Source: Luteirhabdus pelagi
Lineage (GTDB): Bacteria > Bacteroidota > Bacteroidia > Flavobacteriales > Flavobacteriaceae
Length of the DNA stretch: 64,000 bases
Direction: 5' to 3'
Assembly (NCBI RefSeq): GCF_016827595.1
Contig: NZ_JAECMS010000005.1
Coordinates: 73,277-137,276 of the forward strand
The notes under the pieces are model-generated. The model was not told the origin of the DNA. It saw only the letters and a list, made by a program, of their open reading frames with translations, and did not search any database. Position 1 is the stretch's first letter; each line of letters opens with the position of its first letter. A program made the position numbers and the translations under genes. This document shows positions 43,371 to 52,450 of the stretch, one piece after another.

Positions 43371-45221
43371 TTGGAAGTTTCCACAGAAGAAAACATACAA
43401 TCAAAAAAAATCGATAAAATTCTTCGTGACCTTGAGCCAGGGGGCAGAACCGTTTGTCCGTTACCGCACGATGGCCACCTTTTTCTGGAGCACGATGTTC
43501 CCTCTCTTTTTATCTATCGAAAAAGGGAAAACGATACCGGAACACTTCGATTGGCAAGAACTGGAGCTTCCTATTTAATAATTGGTGAGTCGGATTTCAG
43601 CTTTTTTCAAGCGTTATTACATGAAATTACGGAACGGATGGCCGATCGCTTCGGTTCTTATATTTTGGTTGAATTATACAGTGGTGAAGAAGATAGTACC
43701 GAATTCGTTATCAAAGGACCTCCACATAAATTGCCGGTTTCGCTCGATGTATTGAAAGAAAGCTTGGCAACTATTGAAAGCAGGAAATTTGGAGTGGAAC
43801 TTTCCGCCCGAATCGAGCAGACCAAAACAAGACAAAAACCTGAATCCACAGAACTTTTCACTATAGAGAGCTTACGGGAGCTCGGCGGGACGCAAATTGG
43901 ATTAGAAGTTCCGCCCGTTTATCGAAATGAGAATGGCGACATTTACCCAATCTATTTTAGAAAATTTCGGGAACAGTTTGCAGACTCTTTACAACGCGCC
44001 ATCTTTGAATTTATCCGAGTACAGACGTCCTCTCCCCTTGCGCATTTTAATGCCTTGGGAAAACGGGAAATTCATAAAGAAGTATTTAAAATTGATAGAC
44101 AAATGGCAGAAATTCAGTCAAGCTATCAATTTTTGTTGCTATTGGCACCGGTGAATATTCAACAGCTACGGGAAAAATTCTTCGAAAGCGATTTTAAAAC
44201 TATCGATTATTATCACTATCGCCTGTTACCCGTAGATCCTGACATTTTAAAGCGAAGACTTTACAACCTTCGAATCGATGAAATTGACGATCCTGCCCTA
44301 TCCTACATCTTTGATGAAAAACGGGAGGAAATCGACCATCAATTAACCATGCTAAAGGAGCGTGGATCTGAAAACTTCTTTTATAGCAGTATTAGGCTGT
44401 ACAAAGGATTGGAAAAGAAAGTGCTTTCAGAGGCAGAACTTATTCTTCAGGCTATCGATCATCAAGAACCCGATGAACGCGATGATATGATAGACGTGCA
44501 TGAATTCGCAGCGATGGCTCGAAAAGAATTTGATTTTTTTAAACAACAGGATTCAAACTTCACTTCCAAAGTGCACATCAGGGACGATGTAAATATTATG
44601 ATGGTCTCTAATGGTGAATTGTATTTGCCTGGCGATTATACGTTGTCTCGAAAAGAAGCCAAGGCACTTATCCAACACGAGGTAGGAACCCATGCCCTGA
44701 CCTATTACAACGGAAGACAGCAACCATTGCACCAAATGGCCATAGGACTGGCCGATTACGATGCGCTTCAGGAAGGAATTGCAGTATTATCGGAATATCT
44801 CATTGGCGGATTAAGTGGTAACCGATTACGAACCTTGGCAGGCCGTGTGGTTGCTGGACATGCGCTATTGGAAGGACAAAATTTTACAGAAGTCTTCCAT
44901 ATGCTGTATTCGCGCTATGGATTTTCGAAGGAATATGCCTTCAACATTACCTCAAGAATGTTTCAGGGAGGCGGTTTTATAAAGGATATTATTTACCTCA
45001 AGGGATTGGTACACTTACGTGAGTATCTTATTGAAGGAGGAGAACTGGAACCGCTGTTGGCAGGAAAATTCGCCTTAAAACACCTTGATGTCATAAAAGA
45101 CTTAACAGATCGGGAACTTTTAATTCCTCCGAAATTGAAACCAAGATATCTGTTTGAAGACGATTATGAAGAGAAAATGAAAAAAATAACCCAAGGGCTC
45201 GCCCTTTCAAAAATGATATAA
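43371..45221 (+). CDS. DUF1704 / QEGLA-motif zinc metallopeptidase-like protein
   Basis: 616 residues from a TTG start (no earlier in-frame ATG is near, and the next Met is far downstream). It belongs to the family called flavohaemoglobin expression-modulating QEGLA motif proteins. The zinc site HEVGTH (436-441, HExxxH type) is followed by ALQEGIAVLSEYL (QEGIA at 467-471), the name-giving motif with the third ligand Glu. The same family includes the eukaryotic tubulin carboxypeptidase MATCAP. It is the first gene of a tight cassette: the ATP-grasp gene starts 1 bp after its stop. The substrate is unknown; peptide tail trimming is plausible. Confidence 0.82.
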   Translation: MEVSTEENIQSKKIDKILRDLEPGGRTVCPLPHDGHLFLEHDVPSLFIYRKRENDTGTLRLARTGASYLIIGESDFSFFQALLHEITERMADRFGSYILVELYSGEEDSTEFVIKGPPHKLPVSLDVLKESLATIESRKFGVELSARIEQTKTRQKPESTELFTIESLRELGGTQIGLEVPPVYRNENGDIYPIYFRKFREQFADSLQRAIFEFIRVQTSSPLAHFNALGKREIHKEVFKIDRQMAEIQSSYQFLLLLAPVNIQQLREKFFESDFKTIDYYHYRLLPVDPDILKRRLYNLRIDEIDDPALSYIFDEKREEIDHQLTMLKERGSENFFYSSIRLYKGLEKKVLSEAELILQAIDHQEPDERDDMIDVHEFAAMARKEFDFFKQQDSNFTSKVHIRDDVNIMMVSNGELYLPGDYTLSRKEAKALIQHEVGTHALTYYNGRQQPLHQMAIGLADYDALQEGIAVLSEYLIGGLSGNRLRTLAGRVVAGHALLEGQNFTEVFHMLYSRYGFSKEYAFNITSRMFQGGGFIKDIIYLKGLVHLREYLIEGGELEPLLAGKFALKHLDVIKDLTDRELLIPPKLKPRYLFEDDYEEKMKKITQGLALSKMI

Positions 45222-45222
45222 C

Positions 45223-46272
45223 ATGAAAATTTGTTTTGTAATAAGTGATATAAAATCGGAAGCGGTGGGTACCTCCGTTACCATAATGAAGAAAGTACAC
45301 GATCGCGGTCATGAACTATATGTGATGAGCGTCGGCGATTTTGTTTTTCACCACGATAAGCCCATTAGCCTTCGTTGTAAAAAAGTACCGGAATCGCCTA
45401 AATCGCGCACCAGAGAGAAATTTTGGGAACGTGTTCAGGATGATGAATTAGGCTACGAAGACATCAGTAGCACCGAATTGGATGTATTATTCCTTCGAAA
45501 CAATCCGACAGAGGAAACCGACGACCGTCATTGGGCGGAACATAGTGGGATTGCCTTTGCTAGAATGATTCAGCAGTATGGTGTTTTGGTATTGAACGAT
45601 GCCTTTGCCATGTCGCATGCCTTTATCGATAAACTTTATTTTGAAGAATTACCTTCAGCGATTAAACCCAACAGTCTCATCACCCGAAACAAAGAGGATT
45701 TATTGAAGTTTTGGGAAGATTCGGGAAAGAAAATGGTGTTGAAACCATTAGAAGGCTCCGGCGGCCAGAATGTATACCTGATTGATGAAGATAAGAAAAA
45801 CCTGAACCAGATTATTGAAACCATTAGCGCCCAGGGATATGTTATTGCCCAGGAATTTTTACCGGAAGTTTCGAAAGGCGATGTTCGCGTCGTGTTGTTG
45901 AATGGTGAAATTTTAGAAGAAGATGGTGAAATGGCAGTAATTAGAAGGGTGAATGACGACGATGCCGAATTTAGAAGTAACCTTCAACTCGGTGCCAAGG
46001 CTGAAAAAGCAAAGCTAACCAAGGAAATGAAACGTATCGTGGATATAACGGCGCCGAAGCTGAAGCGCGATGGCCTCTTTTTCGTAGGACTAGATATTGT
46101 GAAGGATAAACTCATTGAAATCAACGTGCTAAGTCCCGGCGGATTGGAATATTGCAAGGATATCGGTTTGCCCGATTTCACTGAAACCATCGTAAAAGCG
46201 ATTGAGCGTAAGATGGAACATAAAAAGCATTATGATCATTTAACCAATCGCGAACTGGCGACGATGAACTAA
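45223..46272 (+). CDS. ATP-grasp ligase, glutathione synthetase-like
   Basis: 349 residues. The N-terminal Rossmann-like half begins MKICFVISDIKSEAVGTSV; the ATP-grasp half has VLKPLEGSGGQNVYLI, IAQEFLPEVSKGDVRVVLLNGE and the metal/catalytic segment GLDIVKDKLIEINVLSPGGLEY. The order and motifs match prokaryotic GshB and RimK-like amide-bond ligases. No gamma-glutamylcysteine ligase is adjacent. Placed between a DUF1704 peptidase and an aspartoacylase-like hydrolase, it may instead ligate amino acids onto a peptide or protein. Glutathione synthesis remains an alternative. Confidence 0.82.
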   Translation: MKICFVISDIKSEAVGTSVTIMKKVHDRGHELYVMSVGDFVFHHDKPISLRCKKVPESPKSRTREKFWERVQDDELGYEDISSTELDVLFLRNNPTEETDDRHWAEHSGIAFARMIQQYGVLVLNDAFAMSHAFIDKLYFEELPSAIKPNSLITRNKEDLLKFWEDSGKKMVLKPLEGSGGQNVYLIDEDKKNLNQIIETISAQGYVIAQEFLPEVSKGDVRVVLLNGEILEEDGEMAVIRRVNDDDAEFRSNLQLGAKAEKAKLTKEMKRIVDITAPKLKRDGLFFVGLDIVKDKLIEINVLSPGGLEYCKDIGLPDFTETIVKAIERKMEHKKHYDHLTNRELATMN

Positions 46273-46286
46273 AACCAAACAGTTTT

Positions 46287-47183
46287 ATGAATACTTCACG
46301 AATTATTGGATATTATTCAACCGACACCGAGGGGCCGCTGCTTTTTGTTACTGCTGCGGTACATGGCAATGAGCCTAGCGGCGTGAAAGCCTTGCGAAAT
46401 GTTTTCAGAAAACTGAAGGAGGATCAACCTTCCATAAAGGGAACTTTTATGGGTCTTTTATGCAATACCAAGGCGTATAACCGTAATGTTCGCTTTATCG
46501 ACGAGGACTTGAACAGGGTTTGGACCGACAAAAATATTACAGAAGTAATTACCGATTCTTCTGAAAAGCGAGAGATGTTTCACATTATCGATGCGCTAAA
46601 GCATTATCCAAAGGAAACATTTAACGATTGTTACTTTTTAGATTGCCATACCACTTCTTCCGCCAGTGAACCCTACAGTTCGGTTCAGGTGGTGAATGAT
46701 AACGATGAATGGGCACATAACTTCCCAACCCATATTATACGTGGGTTTTCAGATATTGTTTCCGGTACCATCGACCATTATTTCAGCAGAAATAACATAA
46801 CCGGATTTGTGTTGGAAGCCGGTCAGCATACCGATAAGGATTCGGTCGATTATCACGAGGGAACCATTTGGATAGCGTTGCAACAGGCGTGTGGACTCGA
46901 TTTCGATGATTTAAGTGAAACACCCAAAGCGGTGACCAAAACACTTCAAAAGAAAGAAAACAGAAAAACCTTTGAAATCGTCCATCGCCACGGATTGAAG
47001 AATTCCGACGACTTCAAAATGGAACCTGGCTATGAAAACTTTCAACCGATAAAAAAGGGCGAAGTTTTAGCGACCCAGAATGGAGAAGAGGTAATAAGCG
47101 AATGGGATGCCTACATCTTTATGCCATTATACCAACCCCAAGGAAATGATGGCTTTTTTGTGGTGGATGAGGTGAGTCGGTAG
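46287..47183 (+). CDS. Succinylglutamate desuccinylase/aspartoacylase-family zinc hydrolase
   Basis: 298 residues of the M14-like AstE/AspA fold. Zinc ligands appear in AVHGNEPSG (H26, E29) and in the later DCHTTSS histidine. The substrate-binding RFIDEDLNRVW segment and GFVLEAGQHTDKDS with the catalytic Glu are also present. Family members cleave N-acyl-amino-acid amides or act as carboxypeptidases. It lies 14 bp behind the ATP-grasp gene and ends the cassette. Together the genes encode one amide-bond former and two amide-bond breakers. Confidence 0.85.
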   Translation: MNTSRIIGYYSTDTEGPLLFVTAAVHGNEPSGVKALRNVFRKLKEDQPSIKGTFMGLLCNTKAYNRNVRFIDEDLNRVWTDKNITEVITDSSEKREMFHIIDALKHYPKETFNDCYFLDCHTTSSASEPYSSVQVVNDNDEWAHNFPTHIIRGFSDIVSGTIDHYFSRNNITGFVLEAGQHTDKDSVDYHEGTIWIALQQACGLDFDDLSETPKAVTKTLQKKENRKTFEIVHRHGLKNSDDFKMEPGYENFQPIKKGEVLATQNGEEVISEWDAYIFMPLYQPQGNDGFFVVDEVSR

Positions 47184-47536
47184 TCTTTAGTCTTTAGCTT
47201 ACAGAAAATTGAGAAGAGAGAAGAGACTAAAGATTATATCCTTCATCCTATATCCGACATCTTACACCATACATCCCAAACCCAAGAGTCAAGAGTCAAG
47301 AGTCAAGAGCCGAGATATTAGATATGAGATTTTAGATTTATGATTTAGACATTCTGCTTCTTAAGCCTCTACCTTGCCGCCAATCGTTCACCGACTTTTT
47401 TATACGATAACGATATAGTTTAAAACTTTTTAATATCTTTAATGGCAACTCCCTATTAACATTCGTAAGTTATTTTAATATCATTCTTGTGATACAGAAT
47501 TATCCAAAATCATGGATAACTTTTAAAACTAATACG
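47184..47536. other. Intergenic region, 353 bp
   Basis: No gene seen. It holds an inverted pair (TCTTTAGTCT near 47187 and AGACTAAAGA near 47223), four heptamer repeats (47284-47311) and a promoter-like TATCTTTA at 47434-47441, about 95 bp upstream of the next gene. Confidence 0.6.
47284..47311. repeat. 7-bp tandem repeat, AAGAGTC x4
   Basis: Three exact AAGAGTC units and a fourth reading AAGAGCC. One of several heptamer arrays in intergenic DNA of this window. Confidence 0.85.
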
Positions 47537-48241
47537 ATGAAAAAAACTTTAGTACTACTGATAGCCATTGGCCTTTTCTGCCCAAGACTTTTTGGTCAAG
47601 ATCCTACCCTTCTGGAAAATGAATGGTACTTAGAAAAAATCATTATGGCTTCCGAGGAGTATGAAAGGCCGTATTCGGATTTTGAGGCTCTTTTTAACGC
47701 CAGTTCAGAAACATTAGTTGTTTTTCACCCATATTGTGAAGAGGGTTTCGAGTCATTAATAGAATATGAGGGTGAAGATATCTTTACCATCGACGATGGT
47801 GGGGTTGCCTTAATCGGAATCTGTGGTGATCCTGATGTAAATGCTTTTATGCAACTTCATTATCAGGTTTATTTGGAAGGCGAAATTGCCAAAAATCCTT
47901 TCTCTTACACCATCGAAGATGACGGTTCGCACAAAACGCTTACCGTTAGCAATGCAGATGGCGATTTAGCTATTTATGGTGATCAGTTATTAAACTCAGA
48001 AGCGTTTACAGCACTGCCATTACAACTATATCCCAATCCCACAACGGATTTTTCGTTTGTAAAGGCACAAAGTGGGTTACTGAATTACCAATTATTTGAT
48101 TTAAACGGCCGCTTGGTTGCGGAACAGCAACTTTCAGGAACAGAAACTCGATTGGATTTGTCAGAACTGCCCGCTGCGCTCTACTTTTTAAGGGTGCAGT
48201 CAGAAAAAGCAACCCATACCTATAAAGTTGTAAAGCAATAA
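47537..48241 (+). CDS. Secreted protein with T9SS sorting domain, function unknown
   Basis: 234 residues from the ATG at 47537; the frame extends 16 codons upstream, but that would bury the signal peptide MKKTLVLLIAIGLF...LFGQ. The middle part (~25-155) is acidic, with strands such as ENEWYLEKIIMASEEYE and DDGGVALIGICGDPDVNAF, and no recognised family. Residues ~158-234 are a type A sorting domain: LQLYPNPTTDFSFVK, YQLFDLNGRLVAEQQL and ALYFLRVQSEKATHTYKVVK. It is therefore exported by T9SS. A terminator follows. Confidence 0.78.
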   Translation: MKKTLVLLIAIGLFCPRLFGQDPTLLENEWYLEKIIMASEEYERPYSDFEALFNASSETLVVFHPYCEEGFESLIEYEGEDIFTIDDGGVALIGICGDPDVNAFMQLHYQVYLEGEIAKNPFSYTIEDDGSHKTLTVSNADGDLAIYGDQLLNSEAFTALPLQLYPNPTTDFSFVKAQSGLLNYQLFDLNGRLVAEQQLSGTETRLDLSELPAALYFLRVQSEKATHTYKVVKQ

Positions 48242-48265
48242 ACTGTCCAACATTTTAAAAACGAG

Positions 48266-48298
48266 ATCGGGAATGGCAATGGTTGTTCCCGATTTTTT
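48266..48298 (+). terminator. Intrinsic terminator after the T9SS protein
   Basis: Stem ATCGGGAA (48266-48273) with TTCCCGAT (48286-48293), 12 nt loop, then a T run. Confidence 0.82.
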
Positions 48299-48544
48299 AT
48301 TTGGAAGAAAGATTATAGACTATCGACCAACGCAACGACTAGTTTCAAAGAAGCAAAGAAGCAGAGTGGCAAAGTTTCAAAGACTCGAAGAGGTAAAGAA
48401 TATAGAGAATAGAGAATAGAGAATAGAAAAAAGACTAGAGACCAACTACTATTGGCCAATAGCTAAGAGCAAAAAAGTTCGCCGCCAAAGCTCACAGCCT
48501 ACCGCATATAGCCTAAAGCTTACAGCTTACAGCCTACAGCTTCC
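48299..48544. repeat. Repeat-rich intergenic DNA with two heptamer arrays
   Basis: TAGAGAA occurs three times plus a partial unit at 48403-48428. AGCTTAC-type units (AGCTTAC, AGCTTAC, AGCCTAC, AGCTTCC) fill 48517-48544, up to the menB stop. Between them are purine-rich imperfect repeats. No gene seen in the 303 bp between 48241 and 48545 apart from the terminator. Confidence 0.75.
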
Positions 48545-49384
48545 CTACGGCAACCACTTCTTATCGAAATTAGGTTTCCGCTTTTCCAAAAATGCATCGC
48601 GTCCTTCCTTGGCCTCATCGGTCATGTAAGCTAATCGAGTTGCTTCACCAGCAAATACCTGCTGCCCTACCATACCATCGTCGGTGAGGTTCATAGCAAA
48701 CTTCAACATCTTGATAGAGGTAGGCGATTTCGCCAACACCTCCTGCGCCCACTCATACGCCGTCTGTTCCAATTCGGCATGTGGAATAACGGCATTCACC
48801 ATTCCCATTTCGAAGGCTTCCTGAGCGCTGTAATTTCTTCCCAAAAAGAAAATCTCACGTGCTTTCTTTTGTCCGACCATCTTTGCCAAGTACGCACTTC
48901 CATAGCCACCATCAAAACTGGTAACATCGGCATCGGTTTGTTTAAAGATAGCATGTTCCTTGCTCGCTAAGGTCATATCGCACACCACATGCAAGCTATG
49001 TCCGCCACCCACGGCCCAACCGGGAACTACACAAATAACAGCCTTTGGCATAAAACGTATCAATCGCTGTACTTCAAGAATATTTAAGCGGTGATACCCA
49101 TCTTCCCCTACATAGCCTTGATGTCCCCGAGCTTTTTGGTCACCACCACTACAAAAACTATACACGCCATCCTTAGGTGAAGGTCCTTCAGCCGAGAGCA
49201 ACACCACGCCGATACTTGTATCTTCCTGCGCATCGTGAAAGGCATCGAGCAATTCACTGGTGGTTTTTGGGCGAAATGCATTACGGACTTCCGGTCGGTT
49301 AAAGGCAATCCGGGCCACGCCATTCGACTTTTTATAGGTGATATCGGTATATTCCTTTGCGGTTTTCCAATCGGGTGTGCTCAT
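48545..49384 (-). CDS. menB: 1,4-dihydroxy-2-naphthoyl-CoA synthase
   Basis: 279-residue crotonase-fold enzyme that closes the naphthoquinone ring from O-succinylbenzoyl-CoA in menaquinone synthesis. Diagnostic patterns: NRPEVRNAFRPKT, YSFCSGGDQKARG (oxyanion hole), GWAVGGGHSLHVVCDMTLAS, TDADVTSFDGGYGS and FLGRNYSAQEAFEMG, with the MenB-type aspartate in DGGYGSAYLA. It is separated from menD and menF by CvfB and secreted proteins, so it is transcribed alone, divergent from the papain-like gene. Confidence 0.95.
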   Translation of the reverse strand: MSTPDWKTAKEYTDITYKKSNGVARIAFNRPEVRNAFRPKTTSELLDAFHDAQEDTSIGVVLLSAEGPSPKDGVYSFCSGGDQKARGHQGYVGEDGYHRLNILEVQRLIRFMPKAVICVVPGWAVGGGHSLHVVCDMTLASKEHAIFKQTDADVTSFDGGYGSAYLAKMVGQKKAREIFFLGRNYSAQEAFEMGMVNAVIPHAELEQTAYEWAQEVLAKSPTSIKMLKFAMNLTDDGMVGQQVFAGEATRLAYMTDEAKEGRDAFLEKRKPNFDKKWLP

Positions 49385-49416
49385 ATTTTATATTTTTACC
49401 GTAAAGATAGTAAACC

Positions 49417-50547
49417 ATGACAGCCATGCGCAACTTTTTCCTTTGCTTCGTCTTTCTGTTTTGCGGGATTGTAGCATTCTCTCAGGAGCCTTATCAGTTT
49501 GAAACCATCATCGACTTGGATGCTACGCCAGTTATCAGTCAGGGACGCACCGGTACGTGTTGGAGTTTTTCGACTTCTTCATTTTTAGAATCTGAAATCA
49601 TCCGGTTGACCGGTAACGAAATCGATCTTTCTGAAATGTATACAGTTCGGAATATCTATCCGAAGAAAGCGGAAAATTTTGTGATGCGACAAGGAAAGGC
49701 ACAGTTTAGCGAAGGCGGGTTGGCACATGACGTGATGACTTCGGTTAAACAATACGGATTGGTTCCACAGCAAGTGTATAGCGGTTATACGGAAGGAAGC
49801 GACTATCACAATCATTCAGAACTTATCGCTACTATGAGTGCCATGCTGAATACCTATACCGAAAAACCGGGCGGAAGTTTAAGTCCGAAGTGGAAAGAAG
49901 CCGTCAATGCTGTGTTGGACGTATATTTAGGTGAAAAGCCTGAAGCCTTCACCTATCAAGGAAGGCAGTACACTCCTGAATCCTTTCTGAAAATGACGAA
50001 ATTGAATCCGGATGATTATATAACGCTAACTTCCTTCACCCACGAGCCGTTTTATTCAACCTTTATTTTGAATATTCCAGATAACTGGAGCAATGGAAGC
50101 TTTTTCAACCTGCCATTGGACGAAATGATGCAGACGGTAGATCATGCGCTTCAGAATGGATACACGGTAGAGTTGGACTGCGATGTTAGCGAACGGACCT
50201 TTTCTTCTAAAGATGGCGTTGCCGTAATTCCTGAAGACGACGATAATAAGGTGAAGTCGCTGCAAGGTGTTTATCCAGAAAAGAATATTACCCAACAATA
50301 TCGCCAAGAGCAGTTTGAAAACTATGCTACGACCGACGATCATTTAATGCACATTACAGGACTGCTACGCGACCAAAACGGGAACACCTACTACAAGGTG
50401 AAAAACAGTTGGGGTACCGATGAAAGTAGAACCACCAACGATGGGTATGTGTACTTCAGTGAGCCGTATATGCGATTAAAAACCATTAGTGTGATGGTTC
50501 ATAAAGATGCACTTCCGAAAACAATTTCGAAAAAACTGAATTTGTAA
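49417..50547 (+). CDS. Secreted C1-family (papain-like) cysteine peptidase
   Basis: 376 residues with a signal peptide ending near VAFSQ. The catalytic set of the bleomycin hydrolase/aminopeptidase C branch is visible: Q42 and C48 in SQGRTGTCWSFSTSS, histidine in DDHLMHITGL, and asparagine in YKVKNSWGTDES. The spacing between Cys and His is long, as in aminopeptidase C. Most family members are cytoplasmic hexamers; this one carries a leader and so probably acts in the periplasm or outside. It is divergent from menB with a 32 bp gap. Confidence 0.88.
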   Translation: MTAMRNFFLCFVFLFCGIVAFSQEPYQFETIIDLDATPVISQGRTGTCWSFSTSSFLESEIIRLTGNEIDLSEMYTVRNIYPKKAENFVMRQGKAQFSEGGLAHDVMTSVKQYGLVPQQVYSGYTEGSDYHNHSELIATMSAMLNTYTEKPGGSLSPKWKEAVNAVLDVYLGEKPEAFTYQGRQYTPESFLKMTKLNPDDYITLTSFTHEPFYSTFILNIPDNWSNGSFFNLPLDEMMQTVDHALQNGYTVELDCDVSERTFSSKDGVAVIPEDDDNKVKSLQGVYPEKNITQQYRQEQFENYATTDDHLMHITGLLRDQNGNTYYKVKNSWGTDESRTTNDGYVYFSEPYMRLKTISVMVHKDALPKTISKKLNL

Positions 50548-50585
50548 AGTGGTGCAATTTTTGATTATCTTTTGAAAAAATTGGG

Positions 50586-51062
50586 ATGAAAATTTTTAGT
50601 ACAATAGCAATTACGCTTGTGAGCTTCATCGGAATCGCCCAAAGCGATTTTGAGACGCGCTACTTTACCATTTCAGCAGAATCTCTTCCCGAATTGGAAG
50701 AAATAGATCCCGACTTCTTATCGCTAGAAAAAGAATTTTCATTCAAGAAAAAACTGGCGTCATTCGGCATTACCCAAGACAATTATTGGCAGCCGGTAAA
50801 TATGATGGCTGCCGGTGAGGAAAGTGACTTTGTTAATGATTCGGAAATAGAAATTACGCCTCTAAACGCACGTACCTACGGATTTATAGGGTTTAGTGGG
50901 TATAATGACGATAAACTGACAAAAGTTCGGAATAAGGTATATGAAGAACAGCGCAGTCCATTTCTGTACAATCCATACGATCCTTGGCGCACGCGCTCCT
51001 CTTTTAGACCCTACAGAAGAAGTCCGTTTCACTTTTCGGTACAAGTAGACCCGAATCAATAA
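50586..51062 (+). CDS. Secreted hypothetical protein
   Basis: 158 residues with a signal peptide (MKIFSTIAITLVSFIGIAQ). The mature protein is acidic in the middle (PELEEIDPDFLSLEKEF) and ends in an Arg/Pro/aromatic tail (NPYDPWRTRSSFRPYRRSP). No family recognised, no sorting domain and no lipobox. It follows the papain-like gene by 38 bp and may share its transcript. Confidence 0.55.
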   Translation: MKIFSTIAITLVSFIGIAQSDFETRYFTISAESLPELEEIDPDFLSLEKEFSFKKKLASFGITQDNYWQPVNMMAAGEESDFVNDSEIEITPLNARTYGFIGFSGYNDDKLTKVRNKVYEEQRSPFLYNPYDPWRTRSSFRPYRRSPFHFSVQVDPNQ

Positions 51063-51084
51063 AAAAATACCCTATCGCCTTTGC

Positions 51085-51924
51085 TTAGGCATCTTTTTTA
51101 AGCTCGATTCCATCAGGCTTTATATCGATCTGCCGATCCTTATACAGACTTCCGATTGCTTTCTTAAAACTTTTCTTGCTAAGCCCTAGCTCATTTTTAA
51201 TGGTTTCAGGGTCGCTCTTATCGTGAAGGGGTAGAAATCCGCCCGCAGCTTTCAACTCATCGAGAATGTAGTTAGCATTCGGCTCGATACTTCTGTAGCC
51301 TGGTGAATGTAATACGATATCAATTTTATTATCCTCACGAATTTTCTTCACAAAAGCTTTCATTCGATCACCAGCTCGAATATCTTCGAAAATATCATCG
51401 ATGTAGATAAGCCCTAAGTGCTTGCCATTCACGATTACATTAGCACCCTTGTCTGAAAGATGGGTTACCATAATTTCAACTTCATCAAATTTATCTACGG
51501 TCAGACTCTTATTGTCGGTAAATTTATTCGTTCGGCTACTGGCCACCAATCGGTTGGTCACTTCATCCAGATACAAATACACCACATACCAATTTCCCTC
51601 CTTCATCGGCCAAGCTTGCTCCTTAAAAGGCACAAAAAGCTGCTTCTCTAAGCCCCAATCCAAAAAGGCGCCGAATTTATTCACATCCACACAGCTTAAA
51701 AAACCAAAATCGTTTAGCGTTATATAAGGTTCCAACGTTGTGGCAATAGGCCGCTCCTCATGGTCGAGGTATATAAACACACGAATAGAATCGCCGATTT
51801 CAAATTCCTCCGGTTTATACTTATGAGGTAGTAACACCTCATTTTCTTCTCCATCTCCTAAGTATAGCCCTGGATCGGTTTCGCGTAATATTATCAAGTC
51901 TTGATATTGTCCTAAATGTAGCAT
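51085..51924 (-). CDS. CvfB-like S1-domain RNA-binding protein
   Basis: 279 residues in the CvfB layout: an S1-like N-terminal domain (LGDGEENEVLLPHKYKP), two S1 domains (GFLSCVDVNKFGAFLDWGLEKQLFVPF and VTHLSDKGANVIVNGKHLG...IRAGDRMKAFVKKIREDNKIDIVL) and a C-terminal winged helix (GGFLPLHDKSDPETIKNELGLSKKSFK, split by GLSKKSFKKAIGSLYKD). Staphylococcal CvfB binds RNA and affects virulence gene expression; the flavobacterial role is unknown. It lies between menB and menD but is not a menaquinone gene. Confidence 0.88.
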   Translation of the reverse strand: MLHLGQYQDLIILRETDPGLYLGDGEENEVLLPHKYKPEEFEIGDSIRVFIYLDHEERPIATTLEPYITLNDFGFLSCVDVNKFGAFLDWGLEKQLFVPFKEQAWPMKEGNWYVVYLYLDEVTNRLVASSRTNKFTDNKSLTVDKFDEVEIMVTHLSDKGANVIVNGKHLGLIYIDDIFEDIRAGDRMKAFVKKIREDNKIDIVLHSPGYRSIEPNANYILDELKAAGGFLPLHDKSDPETIKNELGLSKKSFKKAIGSLYKDRQIDIKPDGIELKKDA

Positions 51925-52018
51925 GCTGCAAAGGTACTATTTAGCAATGTATTCGTACGAAAAAAGTAGTAGTATCGTAGCGGTTTTATTACTATCTTCA
52001 CTGCATTTTACGAAGTCT

Positions 52019-52450
52019 ATGAACCTTCACAACGAACGGTATCCTATTCCTGCTTCCCTCAAGCTGACGGAAAAAGTAATTTCCGAAATCGGCACTATTT
52101 ATTTTTATGATCGAATCGTGGTTGTTGAAATCAATGAAGGCATTACCCTGTCTTATAAAAACGGTTTTTCGTTATTGTTGAAGGGACTGCAATACCTTGG
52201 CACCAAACCCTGGGTGTATGTCTCGCATCGTGTGTCTTCCTATTCCGTGAAACCCACCGATTATAAATACTTGAACAAAATTCCTAATCTTAAAGGAATT
52301 TGCCTAGCGGTTCACACCGATACCCAAGCACAAAATGCAAAATTGGAAGAAGCATTTGTCGAGAAACCATTTTTAGTGGCAAACTCCCTTCATGACGCTA
52401 TCGTTTGGGCTGAGGAGATTCTTTCTCCAAAACCACTTCAAACTAAGTGA
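52019..52450 (+). CDS. STAS/SpoIIAA-like domain protein
   Basis: 143 residues from the ATG at 52019. The frame starts at 51923, but that start lies on the CvfB start codon and adds 32 residues without family character. The product (MNLHNERYPIPASLKLTEKV) has alternating strands and helices such as IGTIYFYDRIVVVEINEGIT and WVYVSHRVSSYSVKPTDYKYL, fitting SpoIIAA-like proteins of Bacteroidota. The function is unknown. Its 3' end overlaps that of menD by 13 bp on the opposite strand. Confidence 0.6.
   Translation: MNLHNERYPIPASLKLTEKVISEIGTIYFYDRIVVVEINEGITLSYKNGFSLLLKGLQYLGTKPWVYVSHRVSSYSVKPTDYKYLNKIPNLKGICLAVHTDTQAQNAKLEEAFVEKPFLVANSLHDAIVWAEEILSPKPLQTK

Noticed and set aside
51923-52018. Longer start of the STAS-like protein at 51923
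   Set aside because: That ATG sits on the divergent CvfB start codon and the extra residues do not look like the family; the ATG at 52019 gives a compact domain.
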